Part shown: positions 33,671 through 45,004 of the stretch, piece by piece | How the letters are laid out: each line of letters starts with the position of its first letter | Position numbering within the stretch: position 1 is the first letter of the stretch | Assembly: GCA_022385755.1 (NCBI GenBank) | Contig: MU278368.1 | Span: 1-64,000, forward strand | Direction of reading: 5' to 3' | DNA: 64,000 nt | Source: Trametopsis cervina | Lineage: Eukaryota > Basidiomycota > Agaricomycetes > Polyporales > Irpicaceae | The notes under the pieces: generated by a model | The model's database searches: none | What the model was told of the DNA's origin: nothing | Seen by the model: only the letters and a program-made list of their open reading frames with translations | Program-made: the position numbers and the translations under genes

Positions 33671-34463
33671 ATGAGTCCCTTCAAGACCGCATCTGGTAGG
33701 CTCAAGCTTTAATAGAATAACCGAGCGAGACTGATCTGCCATTTCATAAGGGTTTCTGCTACCCTCAATACACGCAGCACCTCCGTTTTTCACGTCCGCT
33801 TGTTCATCCCTTATTTCTCGCCCGGTGTACTAATGCTGAATTTGCTAGACAGCAACCTAACCCTACAACCCAAGCCACATTAACCGCCCAATGGACAAGA
33901 TTAATCTTGTCTTATGCACGACACAGAAATCTATTCCTGCTTCGCGTGGAAGACTCTGAAGCACCAGGGAACGACTGGGACGAGATATTGCGTAATGAAC
34001 GCATAAATCGTACAGATTCTTGCTCTAGAAATCCCGCATTGTTCCTGCTCATCTTCCATTTCTTAGGCAAGATTCTCCCGTCACATTTGTCCGCCATTCT
34101 AGCCGATATGGTATCGAAGAATATAGCAATATATGAACCCATCAGACAAACACGTTCTGTGTTGCTGTACTGGAGAACGCCGGACGAGTGGGCGGAGGTT
34201 TTACATAGCTGGGTAGGTGCTTCCGTAAAGCGCCATTCCCTTAGTCTGACGATCATTTCCAGGCGGATTCTACCGGCCAGATGAACACCATCTTGACCTT
34301 TTACGACATCATCGAGCCACCAGTACCATCTCCGCTAAGTGGAATACCCATCAGCATCCTGCGCAAAGCCATCGGTATTCTCGCCAAGACGAATCGCGCC
34401 CAGACCATAGCTGTGGCAGACGGAGAAGGCGTGCGGTTCTTGGCCGGAAACACAGGCAAGTGA
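33671..34463 (+). CDS. VPS25: ESCRT-II subunit Vps25
   Basis: Five exons: 33671-33695, 33751-33793, 33849-34009, 34067-34212, 34263-34463; 191 residues. Vps25 bridges ESCRT-II to ESCRT-III in sorting of ubiquitinated membrane proteins to vacuole-bound vesicles. The N-terminal PPxF segment is present (FLLPSIHAAPPFFTQQPNPT), then the first winged helix (ARHRNLFLLRVEDSE, DWDEILRNERINRKI), YWRTPDEWAEVLHSW, and the second winged helix (TGQMNTILTFYDIIE to VADGEGVRFL). The intron after exon 2 uses a weak GTCCGC donor; it was accepted because phase and the PPFF-TQQPNP join fit the family. Length is near that of human VPS25. Confidence 0.9.
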
Positions 34464-35324
34464 CAAACCGTCAATGTAGTGAGTTTCTGTATGTAATCGG
34501 TGATACATTGCGTTGTTATATGACTTGTGCATGGTCGTCGGCATTTATTGTACGAAAGAACACGTCGAATGTCTTACAATTTGCGCACACCTACGCGGGG
34601 GAGAGAATCGTGATGGCAGAATCGTCTTCCACGTAGAATAAGGGAAAGTCGGCATGTTTTTCGGGCATAGGTGGTTCGTCCGTAAGACTATTTGGTGGAC
34701 TGCGATCACAGCCTGTTCGTGAGGAAGAGGGGTCTAGGGCACAAGGTATGGAGCTGCCATGTTGTCGGCGGGTGTTAGAAGCGGGCATTGGATATTTTCA
34801 GCCGGGTCGTATCTGATGTTCGCAGAACTTGACCCGATATGTTTGACAACGGTAGATTTATTGCGGTAACTGTCAGCTGCAAACAACAGATGGTCTTATC
34901 GCATTAGCGGATGGACCTGTTGGGAAATACCAGACCAAGGCTAGAAAACAGCGCTCCGCTCAAACACGTCCTCCCGGTGACAGACATGCGAGGATCACTT
35001 GCGGCCGATGGCAGCCTCCCAGGGACGGTCCCACACCAGGATTCCCCGGATATTACTGCGAGACTCCGCGGGTGTATAGTATACGATATTTACTGCCTCC
35101 CCTTTTTTTAGAGCCGACCGAACGGATCGAACATCCAGCATACGTTCTGAAGCTCGCTGTCTGAGTGGTGTCGCTTGCCGATCAAGATTACAGGTATTAG
35201 TACAGAGTTGGGATGAGCGGTCAATAACGTCCGAGGGAAGGAGGATAATAGCAGCCGTAAAAATCGTGGGATGTCTATAAAGTATACGCGAACCGAATAA
35301 GACAGGGGAAGGAGAATTCATGAC
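34464..35324. other. Intergenic region between VPS25 and RING gene
   Basis: About 860 bp with convergent flanking genes. It contains a short BTB-like minus-strand frame (listed separately). The rest of the region has no supported exon. Confidence 0.5.
34591..34788 (-). pseudogene. Isolated exon resembling the start of a BTB/POZ protein
   Basis: Open frame of 65 residues: a polar N-terminus (NTRRQHGSSIPCALDPSSSR), then EEPP-like spacing and HADFPLFYVEDDSAITIL. The pattern H-x-D-F-x(4)-D-(S/G) before a hydrophobic beta strand is how many Agaricomycete BTB/POZ proteins begin. Only about 130 bp remain before the VPS25 stop codon on the other strand, so the rest of a BTB domain cannot follow. It could be a relic, or chance. 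Low confidence. Confidence 0.25.
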
Positions 35325-36244
35325 TCAAACACTATGCGAGCTCTCGGGCGGCGTGGGTGGAAGGCGTGGACTGACAGAAGCTTGTTTAATATGTATCGGG
35401 GAGGAAAGCCGTCTGCGTTTGATGTGAGGCTCGCAGTCACTGCAATCCGAGCAATAGGAGTCGTCGGTGTCAGAAGGCGAGGATGGACGGTAAAGTGACG
35501 GCGTTATGGCGTGAAGACTTCGACGGAATGTAAGGGGCGTCTCGACACCTGTTGGTGGTGTCACAGGGTAGACAGAATTTCTGGAGGCCCAGGGGTTAGT
35601 CTAATAATTACTTGTACCGAACAGTAGCTACTTACTTTGTCTGCACTACTTCTGGCGAGTGTGTGCGCTTGAGCGCGTTGTACTTCGTCTCCAACTCCAT
35701 TTTTTCTGCCTTGCATTTCAAGACTTCGTCCCGCGTAAGCCGAGCTAGGCCGACCAGTCCGAGGGAGGCGGCCGCGTGTACTGCGGCTCGTTTTCGCCAG
35801 ACTTCGCAGCATACGCGAAGGGAGGCGTTTTCGGACCGAAGGCGGTCGCACTCTGAGGCTGGAGATGTCCCTGGAGTAGCGGCAGTCGTGAAATCAAGAC
35901 AAAGCTTCCGGATTGCAGGCGTAAGGTGAGGACGAAGGTTCATGGGGACAAGGGCTGAGTCAATGTTCGCTATATCCGCCGGTCAGTGTTCTATAATGTA
36001 CATATGAGCACAGGAGATGGGGGCCCACCTATCGTGTATGGAGTGCGACATGTGGCGCAGTAGTGCTGCTGGGTAAAAGGCTGGACATTCTGCACCATCT
36101 TTACGAGACACTCGTAGCAGAATACATGTCCTAAAATATGGCATCGTAAGTACTGGTGAATATGACGATAAAAGGGAGCTATGTACCGCAGGGTAATGCA
36201 GCAGGGCTGCGAAGTGCGTTGAGGCAGATGACGCAAGTAGGCAT
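35325..36244 (-). CDS. RING-finger plus coiled-coil protein, copy 1
   Basis: Four exons, 5' to 3': 36244-36187, 36130-36029, 35969-35636, 35580-35325; 249 residues. The N-terminal RING reads CVICLNALRSPAALPCGHVF, CYECLVKMVQ, then YCATCRTPY: C3HC4-type zinc ligands are all present. The intron after exon 1 cuts between the C-G of the CGH motif. A coiled coil (ECDRLRSENASLRVCCEVWR ... KAEKMELETKYNALKR) follows. The C-terminal 85 residues are Ser/Pro/Asp-rich with KRRR. Likely an E3 ubiquitin ligase or a scaffold; the substrate is unknown. It is divergent from a second RING/coiled-coil gene starting 695 bp away. Confidence 0.8.
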
Positions 36245-36939
36245 GCGCGAAAATAAGGGTTAAGCAGGTTGTAGCTATAGCTGTGTGGCTCGGTTGCTAC
36301 GTGCGAGTGAGTATCCTTTATACCTGAAGCCCAGCGGAGGGATACGTTTACCATTGCTCCGAAGACTGCCGGTGCGGTCGCACATGCTGCTAGAAAACAG
36401 GATCCTAGAGCAAGAGAATGCTCGAGGCAAAGCTGCGAAAGGGAGGCTCAGTCCGACAGCGCATGGCCTGGATGGGGCGGCGGCGAGACCCGAGCGACCT
36501 GGAATTGAGGAGCGGCCGTATACGCATGTCGAGTCATTTACGCTTGCCGTCGCGCAATGGCCAGCAGCTACAGCGACAACGGTGATATGAGCGCAACATA
36601 CTGTCTTTTACTACACAAGGTTGAATAAAGAATGGCAGGTTTCGTTGAACATAAGAAGTTGGCGAATAACATGTGAAGGGCGTCTATGCGAACTTCCAGA
36701 ATTGCTCGAGGCCAATCTAGTCCATTACATAAGCAAGCACAGCAACGGTCACGCCGTGATCCCGTGACTTGACGCGTCTTGCTACGTCGCGTCGCGTCTC
36801 CCAGTCTTGGACGTCGGCCAGATAATTTCGTTCTGAATCGCATGCAGCTCTCCGCGCAAAGATCCAGCTACTCGAAAGCGGTCTGTTTTGCTTAGCTCCC
36901 CCCAACACTTTGTACTGAAGCCGACACGAAGACACCATT
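36245..36939. promoter_or_regulatory. Divergent promoter of two RING/coiled-coil genes
   Basis: 695 bp between the start codons of the minus-strand (36244) and plus-strand (36940) RING genes. An ACGCGT box lies at 36772-36777, followed by ACGTCGCGTCGCGTC at about 36785-36799. No exon was supported in between. Confidence 0.5.
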
Positions 36940-38485
36940 ATGGGGAAGACGACGGAGTTCTATTGCCCAATATGCTGGGATTGGCTTCCTACGTCGCGTT
37001 CGCAGGCACTCACGTGTGGTACGTTTGCGTATCCATATAATTTCACTGGATGACTAGATATAGGTGATATAGGCCACGTATTATGCGACACTTGCTTGGA
37101 AGTGCTAAAGCAGCGTAATGCGAGATTCATAGAGTGCCCGACCTGTCGAACCAAGATCAACCATAACGGAGTCCATCGTTTGTACCTATCCTGCCGCGTA
37201 AGGCCCCGCAAGAAGATCCAAGCGGCAGATCCACATTCTTCTCACGCGCATAGTGTTGACCTCGATATCCCGTCATCTAGCCGGGCGGGTACACCAGCTT
37301 TTACAGAGCCGGCGGAATCTTCTAGCGACGAAGCAGATGTTGACGCACCAAAGCCTGCATATACAGGGCTTGTTCAGCTAGCCGCAGCTCGCGCTACTGA
37401 AGGGATCCATCCCCTCAAGCAACAGTCACCGATTCGGACCATTTCGGTAGAGGGTGTGGGAGAAGAGATTACGAAAGTTGTGAACGAGATGCCACATCAG
37501 GAAGGTGACCACGTTGAGGTTAGTGTCCACTGCATCTAATTTTCTGGCGCTTCTCACAAACTGGCCGTAGCTGTTACTTACTGCTTTGGCAGATTTCATG
37601 ACTTATACTGCCGGTCCAATCTTCGATGAAGTTCTTAGACTTCGCAGGTTGACACTTGACAAGGAGACCAAGAATATGAGTCACCGGCAAACAATAAACG
37701 ATCTCGAATCCGACCTGAGAATCGCTCGGAAAAGAGCCCAAGACGTTGAGGTTGAACGACAAAAACAGTTAAACGATGCCTATGCAAAGGTGAAGAGCAC
37801 GGTGCTAGAGAGAGATGCACTCCTCAAGAAAGAAGCGTCGTATGATCAGCATCTCAAATCTGTGATAGAGAAAACTAAGACACTGGAGGCCGCTAATCAG
37901 ACACGGGCAAAGCGGGTTTGTATCTCTTATACAGGCATCTATGCAGCTAACATATCCTTCATGTGTAGGAGAAAAGCTTGAAGGAGCGAATTGGAGAACT
38001 CCAGAGTGAATTAGATGTCGCGAAGGCCCAGCTACTAGCGAAGCGTGATGACACCGAAGAACCGCCCACATGGGTGTCTGACAACGTTTTCAACGGAGAC
38101 CATGAGAACAGCCATCCAGAAGTGGGTACTTATCGTTTTCGGAATTACAGCGTACTGAGAATGGCTTCCTCAGTCTCAAGTTCGTGACGACATGACTCGG
38201 GACACCCCGTCTCCCCCTCCTTTCGAAGTGCCAACACGCAGCGCACCCACCCTCCCTTACACAGATGTTGCGTCTGCCTCTAGACCCTCACTCACACAGC
38301 TCTTCCAGCCCAGGTTCGGTTCTGATTGGACTTTGAAGCCAAAGTCAACTGCGAAAAGGAAGCTCGAGACGCAGGGCTCGAGTAGCACTTTGGGCACGTT
38401 CTTCCCCATTAAACGAGATTCAAGTGGACGTGTGGTAGGAAATGTGCAGGTTGGACCAAGAGTGAAGTTGAACAAGTATAATTGA
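36940..38485 (+). CDS. RING-finger plus coiled-coil protein, copy 2
   Basis: Five exons: 36940-37018, 37073-37518, 37571-37915, 37969-38121, 38174-38485; 444 residues. RING: FYCPICWDWL, LTCGHVLCDTCLEVL, then ECPTCRTKI. The first intron cuts within CG|H as in copy 1 (acceptor chosen to restore CGH; an acceptor 9 nt earlier would insert three residues). Residues about 90-150 are acidic and disordered. A long coiled coil follows (DKETKNMSHRQTINDLESDL ... KRAQDVEVERQKQLNDAYAK). The C-terminus has a conserved-looking patch TFFPIKRDSSGRVVGNVQVG. Probable ubiquitin ligase; substrate unknown. Confidence 0.8.
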
Positions 38486-39012
38486 TAGAGTCCTAGATGC
38501 TCGAGGGGATTAGCTCCACTTGCATATTTGACAATCTAATAGTGATGTTTTCTCAAATTCAGATATCGATCGACTTATCTGTCCCCGGGCTATGGTAGGG
38601 AGGCTGCATAAGATGGTAGCTTGCCCTCCGTATACGCACCCTGTCCGGATCCTCGTCTCGGTCGTTGGTCTCACTGGGCAGAGCTGTCGCACCGAGAACA
38701 CCATTGTGAACGCAGAAGCTCAGTAATATTGCGATACATCGATGCATTTCGATAGATAAAGAAAATGATTGTCATCTTGAATACTATTCTCAGATATGTT
38801 CCACTTCGTACAGTCCTCTACCAACCTGGATCGCAGAGTATGTTACTAACAGTCCTGAAAGCCTGAATACATGTGCAAAAGACTCACCCAATCGACAGTT
38901 CCTACTACATCAAGACACTGCAGATAGTGCTCTGTAAAGTTCGCGAGGTGAACACCGGTCAAGTTATATCAGATAGACACGCACAAGGTGGAGAAACAGT
39001 GTATATTTCGAC
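38486..39012. other. Convergent intergenic region
   Basis: About 530 bp between two converging stop codons. No exon supported. Confidence 0.6.
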
Positions 39013-40566
39013 TTAGGCTGTCTCATACAGCTGCACCTCACCGCCATTGATTCTCTCTATCGTCCAAGCACTCAGAGATATATCGTCTGCGTCCGTGTCG
39101 GTCTGTATTTGTATGGATTGCAATGCGCGAGCGCGTTGCGCTAATTCCCGCGCAATGATATCCGTGTTGAACGCTTGTATCTCGCCTGCGGCTATGAATT
39201 CTGTGGTGGGTTCCCAGAGTATACTCAAACACAGTTGGGTCCATTCCACTGAGGGCGGTATTTCCCGTATAATGCATTCCTAGATCAAGTTGAGCACGAC
39301 GACGTCCGACCAATAGCATTCATGCCTTACCATATCATACTCAAAGTCTTCCCACCTGTTCATAACGAAATGCATATCGAGGTCCAGTTTGCGGACGTTG
39401 CTATGCATCTACGCGAAAAGCTGAGCTATGTCGTGTTCAAAGCTGTCGTCCTCGCTGAGCAAACGAACGTATAACACCGACGGCTGGGCCGATGCCATAA
39501 TACTTGGGTAGCATTCCGCATGATAGACAGGGTAAAGCCCATCGGATATCGTCTCGGCAGTGAGAGATAGCTTGTTGATGGGGCACGCAATGGCCATTGC
39601 ATACACCCATGCAATAGGCCCGCTGACTGAGAGCATTGATGGCCACGCACAGCCAGTACGCAACTGATTGTGAAGATTTTCCAGACGGGCTATCGTGAGC
39701 TGCTCGAATGAGGTATCGTATAGATCTGGTATTTGCCGAATTCCTGATTCGTCATAGGCTTCATAGCGCAGATGCTGCAGGTTGGGAAAGGTCTTCATAA
39801 GAAACGGACCGTCCCAATCGTTGAAATGTGCTAGCGAGAGGTCCTTCATCTTCGGGAATATTATTTCTGGGTCTCTTCGCGTAGACACCACACTGTCGGC
39901 ATGCAGCTCCTCCAGCGTTTCGCGAAAAGGGGCCATCACTTCGATGAAGTCAACGATCCTGCGACCAGACACGGGAAACTTGAGAGATACTACGCGAAGA
40001 GGACATTTCAGAGAGGAGAGCAGCTGCACAGCCCCAAGGTCGACTGAATAGTCATACTGTAGCCTCAGCTCTACGAGATTCCTCAGAGATCCGAAGAATG
40101 TCTCATCATAGAGAGGGATTGGGATGGGCCGCCATCCCTCAATGAATAGCCTCTTCAAGCTGGTAGCATTGCGTGCTACTTGTAGCAAGATGGCTTTCTC
40201 GATTGCCATTGCGGAAGCGTCTGGGGGGAATAAGGAAGTATCCCATTTGAGGTGGAGGCTTTGGAGGTATTGCCAGCGAGAGGACCCAGCCGAGATGAAC
40301 CGACAGAAAGAACGAAGCTGTTTGCTTTCTTCGATGCTCACTTGCGGGACCAGAAGTAAACGTAAGCCGTTGGCATGGAGTGCCCTGCACGTCAGCATCA
40401 CGTTGAGCAAAGTCGGCCTGTCCATCCACTGCATTATCTCGAGGAGGATCTCAAGACTCCGTCCGAAGCCTGTGGCCACCTGCGAATAAGCCATGTGGCG
40501 TAAGCAATGCAGACCTACCAGTGATGATGATCTATTACGCACCTCTCTTGGCTGGTCGTAATCCAT
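39013..40566 (-). CDS. F-box domain protein with LRR-like C-terminal region
   Basis: Four exons, 5' to 3': 40566-40543, 40479-39469, 39408-39331, 39279-39013; 459 residues. The F-box-like N-terminus is LEILLEIMQWMDRPTLLNVM, LTCRALHANGLRLLL. Repeats of leucine-rich character follow (LQSLHLKWD, LVELRLQYDYS, FPKMKDLSLAHF, FPNLQHLRYEAYDE). Such proteins are SCF ubiquitin-ligase adaptors and are greatly expanded in Agaricomycetes. Exon 2 could read on to a TAG at 39411-39409. I instead place a 60-nt intron (39468-39409, donor GTTCGT, acceptor GTAG) because the frame resumes immediately as MHSNVRKLDLDMHF. The alternative is a shorter protein ending LFA, or an internal nonsense codon. Confidence 0.7.
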
Positions 40567-41080
40567 TACAGTAGCCACTGGTGGCGACACCTGATTATTA
40601 GTGTGGCCGGTGAGTGGACTCCTGCACAGTATAGAATATGCCAGTGAGCAAGCGATGTAGGACTTTGGAAGCACGAGAGTGATGACCTCGTCGTCTACCG
40701 TGGTCAGTATGCGGGTTGTGTGTCGTGGGGAAAGGAGGCGAAGATGGGGGCAGGTTCTAAGAACGGTCGTCCTTAAAGCATGCAAGAGTACAAAGGTAGA
40801 TTGTGGCAACTCGGACCCTTTTGCACGCGACGCGACGCGAATACTGCTCACGTGCGCGTGTAAGTACAAAGGGCACGGCGGTAAACGGTAACCCTGCAAA
40901 GTGAGCACCTTTCATGAAGCCAGACGCGGTATTTTGGCGTTCGATAACGTCTCAGCTGTCCAGTCTCGCATGAGCTGGGGTGGCCTCGTTTCACCCATCA
41001 CGAGCAAAAGCCAGATATGGGCACAATCAAAATATTCATCCAACATAGACGTACAATAAATTAGTCAACCAACACATCAC
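40567..41080. other. Intergenic region upstream of the F-box gene
   Basis: About 510 bp holding the F-box gene promoter (minus strand) and the 3' UTR of the nitronate monooxygenase gene. It has a CACGCGACGCGACGCG run near 40824-40840. No exon supported. Confidence 0.5.
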
Positions 41081-42570
41081 CTACAACTTCGCCTTAGTGG
41101 TGACTTTGGACGCGTTCCCTAGGAGTACCGCCGCGGCCTCATTGACCATATTGTCTATGATTGTCTGGGCAGGGAGCACCTCGTCAATGAGGGCCGATAC
41201 ACGGCCCATCAAGAACGTGCGGGCCTCTAGCGACTTCTCAGGGTGCTTCTCCATCTCATAGTCGTTCGGGATGATGCCCTTGGATGTGAGCTGCTTAATC
41301 TCTTCCGCGCGGTTAAGATTCCTGAAAACAGTCGCAATTTATGGTTACTAGCTTGTCATCGTAGGTAAGTCCAGAAACATACCAGTCATCGACGTAAGGA
41401 GTCCTCCTGACTCGCAGAGGTCGTCCGGTGTAAATAAGGGTCGTGACAGCATCGTCGATCCCAGCGCCCAACACAGCCTCTTTGTGGGCCTTCGGCGCGC
41501 CCGCCTCTGCACTCGCGACAAAGCGTGTGCCAACCCAAACACCCTCAGCACCCCACGACAGGTTCGCAGCGAGCGCACGACCGTCGTGCACAGCACCAGC
41601 ACCGATGACGTAGATGGGCTGGCCGGTCAAAGGGGATTTGTGTCCCTTGACGGCGTCGACACAGGCTGAGATGAGAATTGAAGCGGGGACGTCTCCAGTG
41701 TGTCCTCCGCCCTCGCCAGCCTGCGCACAGATGAGGTCGACGCCCATTGCAAGAGCTTTCGGTACGTGCTTAGGGTGGCCAACCATCTGTCTCAACAGGT
41801 TAGTATTCGCGGGAATTCGAGCACCACCATATACTCACGTTCATAACGATGATCCCAGCCTTGTGCAGTTTCTCCACGGCCCATTTAGGTGGGACACCGA
41901 CGGCGCACACAAACAGCTTCGCTTTTTCCTCAATAATCACATCGACAAGCTCGGGAAGCTGACCCTTGGTGTAATCGTGCTAAGCAAAAAGGAGTTGTTA
42001 GTTTAAAGCTGTCCAAGTCGTTCATCCATAAAGGAAATATGCGCGTATCAATCGAGCGTCGAACATGTGAAGCATCTCAGAAGAGGTTGCAGTATTGCAG
42101 CATTGCAGCCCACAAGCGCTATGCGGCGTGCGCGTGGGGATGACCCCACGCCTGTGTCATCTGATACCGTTTTGAAACACTCACGTTGGTCTTACGAGCG
42201 TTGCCACCAACTTGTGGAATCAGCAGGTCAACGCCGAACGGAGCATTCTTGTCCTTCAAATCGGCTTTAATGGCGTGAATCTACCACAATGTCAGTATGC
42301 GCTGCGAAATGACAGAAACAGACAGTGGCAGAACGCACCTGAGAGCGCAACACCTTAGGGGTGTAGCCTACACCGCCAATGACACCTAAACCTCCCGCAT
42401 TCGTTACGGCAGCCGCCAGCTCAGGACCAGCCGCGACATTCATGCCTGCATCGCAACCTCTGTTCAGCATTCTTGAAGCTTTCCCCCATACCCAGTAGGC
42501 ACTTACCGGCGAGGAAAATGGGGTGCTTAATCCCGAAAAGCTGAGTTATAGGCGTCGTGATAGCTGTCAT
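41081..42570 (-). CDS. Nitronate monooxygenase (2-nitropropane dioxygenase family)
   Basis: Six exons, 5' to 3': 42570-42507, 42445-42339, 42280-42185, 41979-41839, 41786-41383, 41321-41081; 350 residues. An FMN-dependent TIM-barrel enzyme that oxidises alkyl nitronates such as propionate 3-nitronate to carbonyl compounds and nitrite. Family motifs: KHPIFLAGMNVAAGPELAAA, NAGGLGVIGG, PFGVDLLIPQVGGNARKTN, then QAGEGGGHTGDV (with the catalytic-site His), VIGAGAVHDGRALAA and WGAEGVWVGTRF. The C-terminus is complete. No mitochondrial or secretory signal is seen, so it is probably cytosolic. The length matches fungal members. Confidence 0.92.
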
Positions 42571-45004
42571 TTTGATTAACTCGCGTAGAGGAGAAAGTTT
42601 GAGGGAGGGAACAGATGAGATGTTGGTGTAGTCGGGCGACCCAGTTTATATCAGAGTTCCTCGTGGGCGCCCCGGCAAATGGTCCGCCCTGTGGTCTGTT
42701 CACATGTGATATCTGTGCCCCCGCACTGGATGGGGTGCAGGGACCAAAATGGGCAGCTCCGCTTGTTTCACTACGTGCTGGTGTAACCTCTAGGTAACGC
42801 GGTTCTGATTCTGAGATGGTTGGGAACCCCTAACTGTCGCAACCAAAACCCGCCGCAAAGGGAGAGATTATCTGGAAGGTTCACACCTCGCCAGTTACAC
42901 ACGCAAATGTCTCGGAAGTTAGGCACTCACACATCCTTCTCTCCAAATACCGGACCAATATACGAAGTTGTGGGGAAATACACAGCCTCATCAAGTCTTT
43001 GTTTCATATACTATATTATACGTGACTGTTCCGCCTGATATCAGACATGTCTGCTCGCTCGTGTATTTCAGGTGCGTGTAAACATATTCGCTTTCCCCAC
43101 GGATTGAACACCCACAACATATGCTCCGCCTGTATGAGACGGTCTGAACCAATGTAAATCAGATACCCCTATGGGAGCATCCTGATCTCTTTCTCCGAAG
43201 CTGGTTATCCGACTGCGAACCCGCGGAATGCCCATTTCGATCAGGGAGCTACGGCATGTTTGTCTGACAGAGTATCAGTTCATATCCCACGTTCTATGAG
43301 CAACTGTAGTGAGATTGGATAGAGTGTTATCAGACCGGAATGCGGAGATGCGGCTTTACCACTTGCCCTGGCTAAGCAGGCGGTCAACTAATTCACGAGC
43401 GCAGTAGGGAGAAAGACTCAGTGTGCGGGTTGCGCTTTAGAGGTAGGACAGACTACCATTGGAGCACGGATGATACTATACCGATCCTCTGATTCCAAAA
43501 ACTGGCTGGACGATGATTTGGAAACTTGGTGTAGCTCGAGTAGGTGAAGCTCATCGAATCCGAGGCCCTCATCTCCAAGACGCTACTGTGTGCCATCCGC
43601 CTGGCTGCGCATCTATGTGCGTGTGAGATGGAAATACGGCAACTGGGACAACCTACATTGTGTTCTATATATATGCCTGCACGACTTCGGCAACATGTCG
43701 TACCACTCTGCTTGTTGTGACTGTTTGACTGTGGGAGGGAGAGCTGACGTACTTCAGACTGCTGTACGGTGATTGCCCCTGAAGCTTCGAGCGATAAACT
43801 AGAATTCGCGCGCCAGGCGACATACGTTTATAACGATACTATACTTGAGGCCGAAACCCATAGGGATTTGTTGATCGTGTCGATCCAAAGATCCAGGGAA
43901 GTCGTCGGCGAAAGCGTCTCTGAGGCGGAAAGCGTGGTCGTCTACTGTCTTCAATACCAATGGGGCGATTCACAAGACCGTATTGTCTAGATATCACTTG
44001 ATGCTGTGTGTTTGTCGGTATGCGTGTTAAGTCGGCTACTAGAATCTAGGGGGCTCTCGTCTAGTAAAGCTTGGATCATATCGTAGAAGGACTCACAGGT
44101 TCCATGGTGTGCTAGATAGTGTTCGGTGTAGGATTGTGATTTAGTTGGATAGATAAATAGTAGAGAGGAAAGGGGAACGTGCAGTATATATAGGTTCGCT
44201 GGTGTCCACTTCGGTCTAGAAGCCGTTATTAGCGGAGTTGACGACAAGCAGTGCCGGAAGCTGCTTGGCTGGAACAGTAGAGTTTGTTGACATGGGCGAG
44301 ACGCTCGGTGCCTGCATACCTTTCTCGTCACTCCGCAGCAATGCTATTCGGGATCAAGTACGTTCCCAATAACCGTCGGTTCCAGAGTCTCCAGCACTGG
44401 CACAAAGGATATGTGCCAATTTCACTGTCCTCTACAGTCTCCCTCGTGTCGGTGGGCCATCGTCTACTGAATTCGCCAGTCAGTTTTCGGAACAGTAGCA
44501 AGAGCGTAATCAAACTTACACAAACTGCGATCTACCCAAAGCGTGAACGTGGGATAGGAAGATGTATCGAAGACCAGAATTGCTACCCAGCTGGCGGTGA
44601 GTGCATCTACGCATACATCTTGGGGGAAACCTAACGTTCACGGATATTGAAGCAGTTCTCAGCAGGAGGTAGTAGCGAGAGCGACCGGGTCATCGTTCTA
44701 TATTGTGCAAGAGGCTGGTGATCAATGTCTCTTACGATGCTGCATCATGGCTATGAATCTGGATTGCTAGGAAGCTACAGTACTCAAGGGAGTCACTCGA
44801 AACAAGTACGGTCACGAGCAAAGCTCGTGCAAAGGTTAGTCAGCGCGTAATTCACGTGACCGTGTTTCGCTTCGCCCAGACGCCAAGTTCGACATATCTC
44901 TAGTCAGCGCGCCCTCTCATCTCATAACACACAGCCCTCCTGGACACCCAAGCTCGACTTATCTACCTGGCCTCCGACTTAAGGCCCTCTGCGGCGAAAC
45001 AAAT
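42571..45004. other. 2.4-kb gene-poor region
   Basis: No splice-consistent gene found. A plus-strand frame at 43769-43990 has a plausible composition (DKLEFARQATYVYNDTILEA) but no usable flanking exons. A CACGTG at 44853-44858, about 150 bp before the next ATG, may be a promoter E-box of the RING gene. Confidence 0.45.

Noticed and set aside
42571..45004. Several 60-116-residue frames
   Set aside because: None has a recognisable domain or compatible splice sites, and frames of this length are expected by chance at this base composition.
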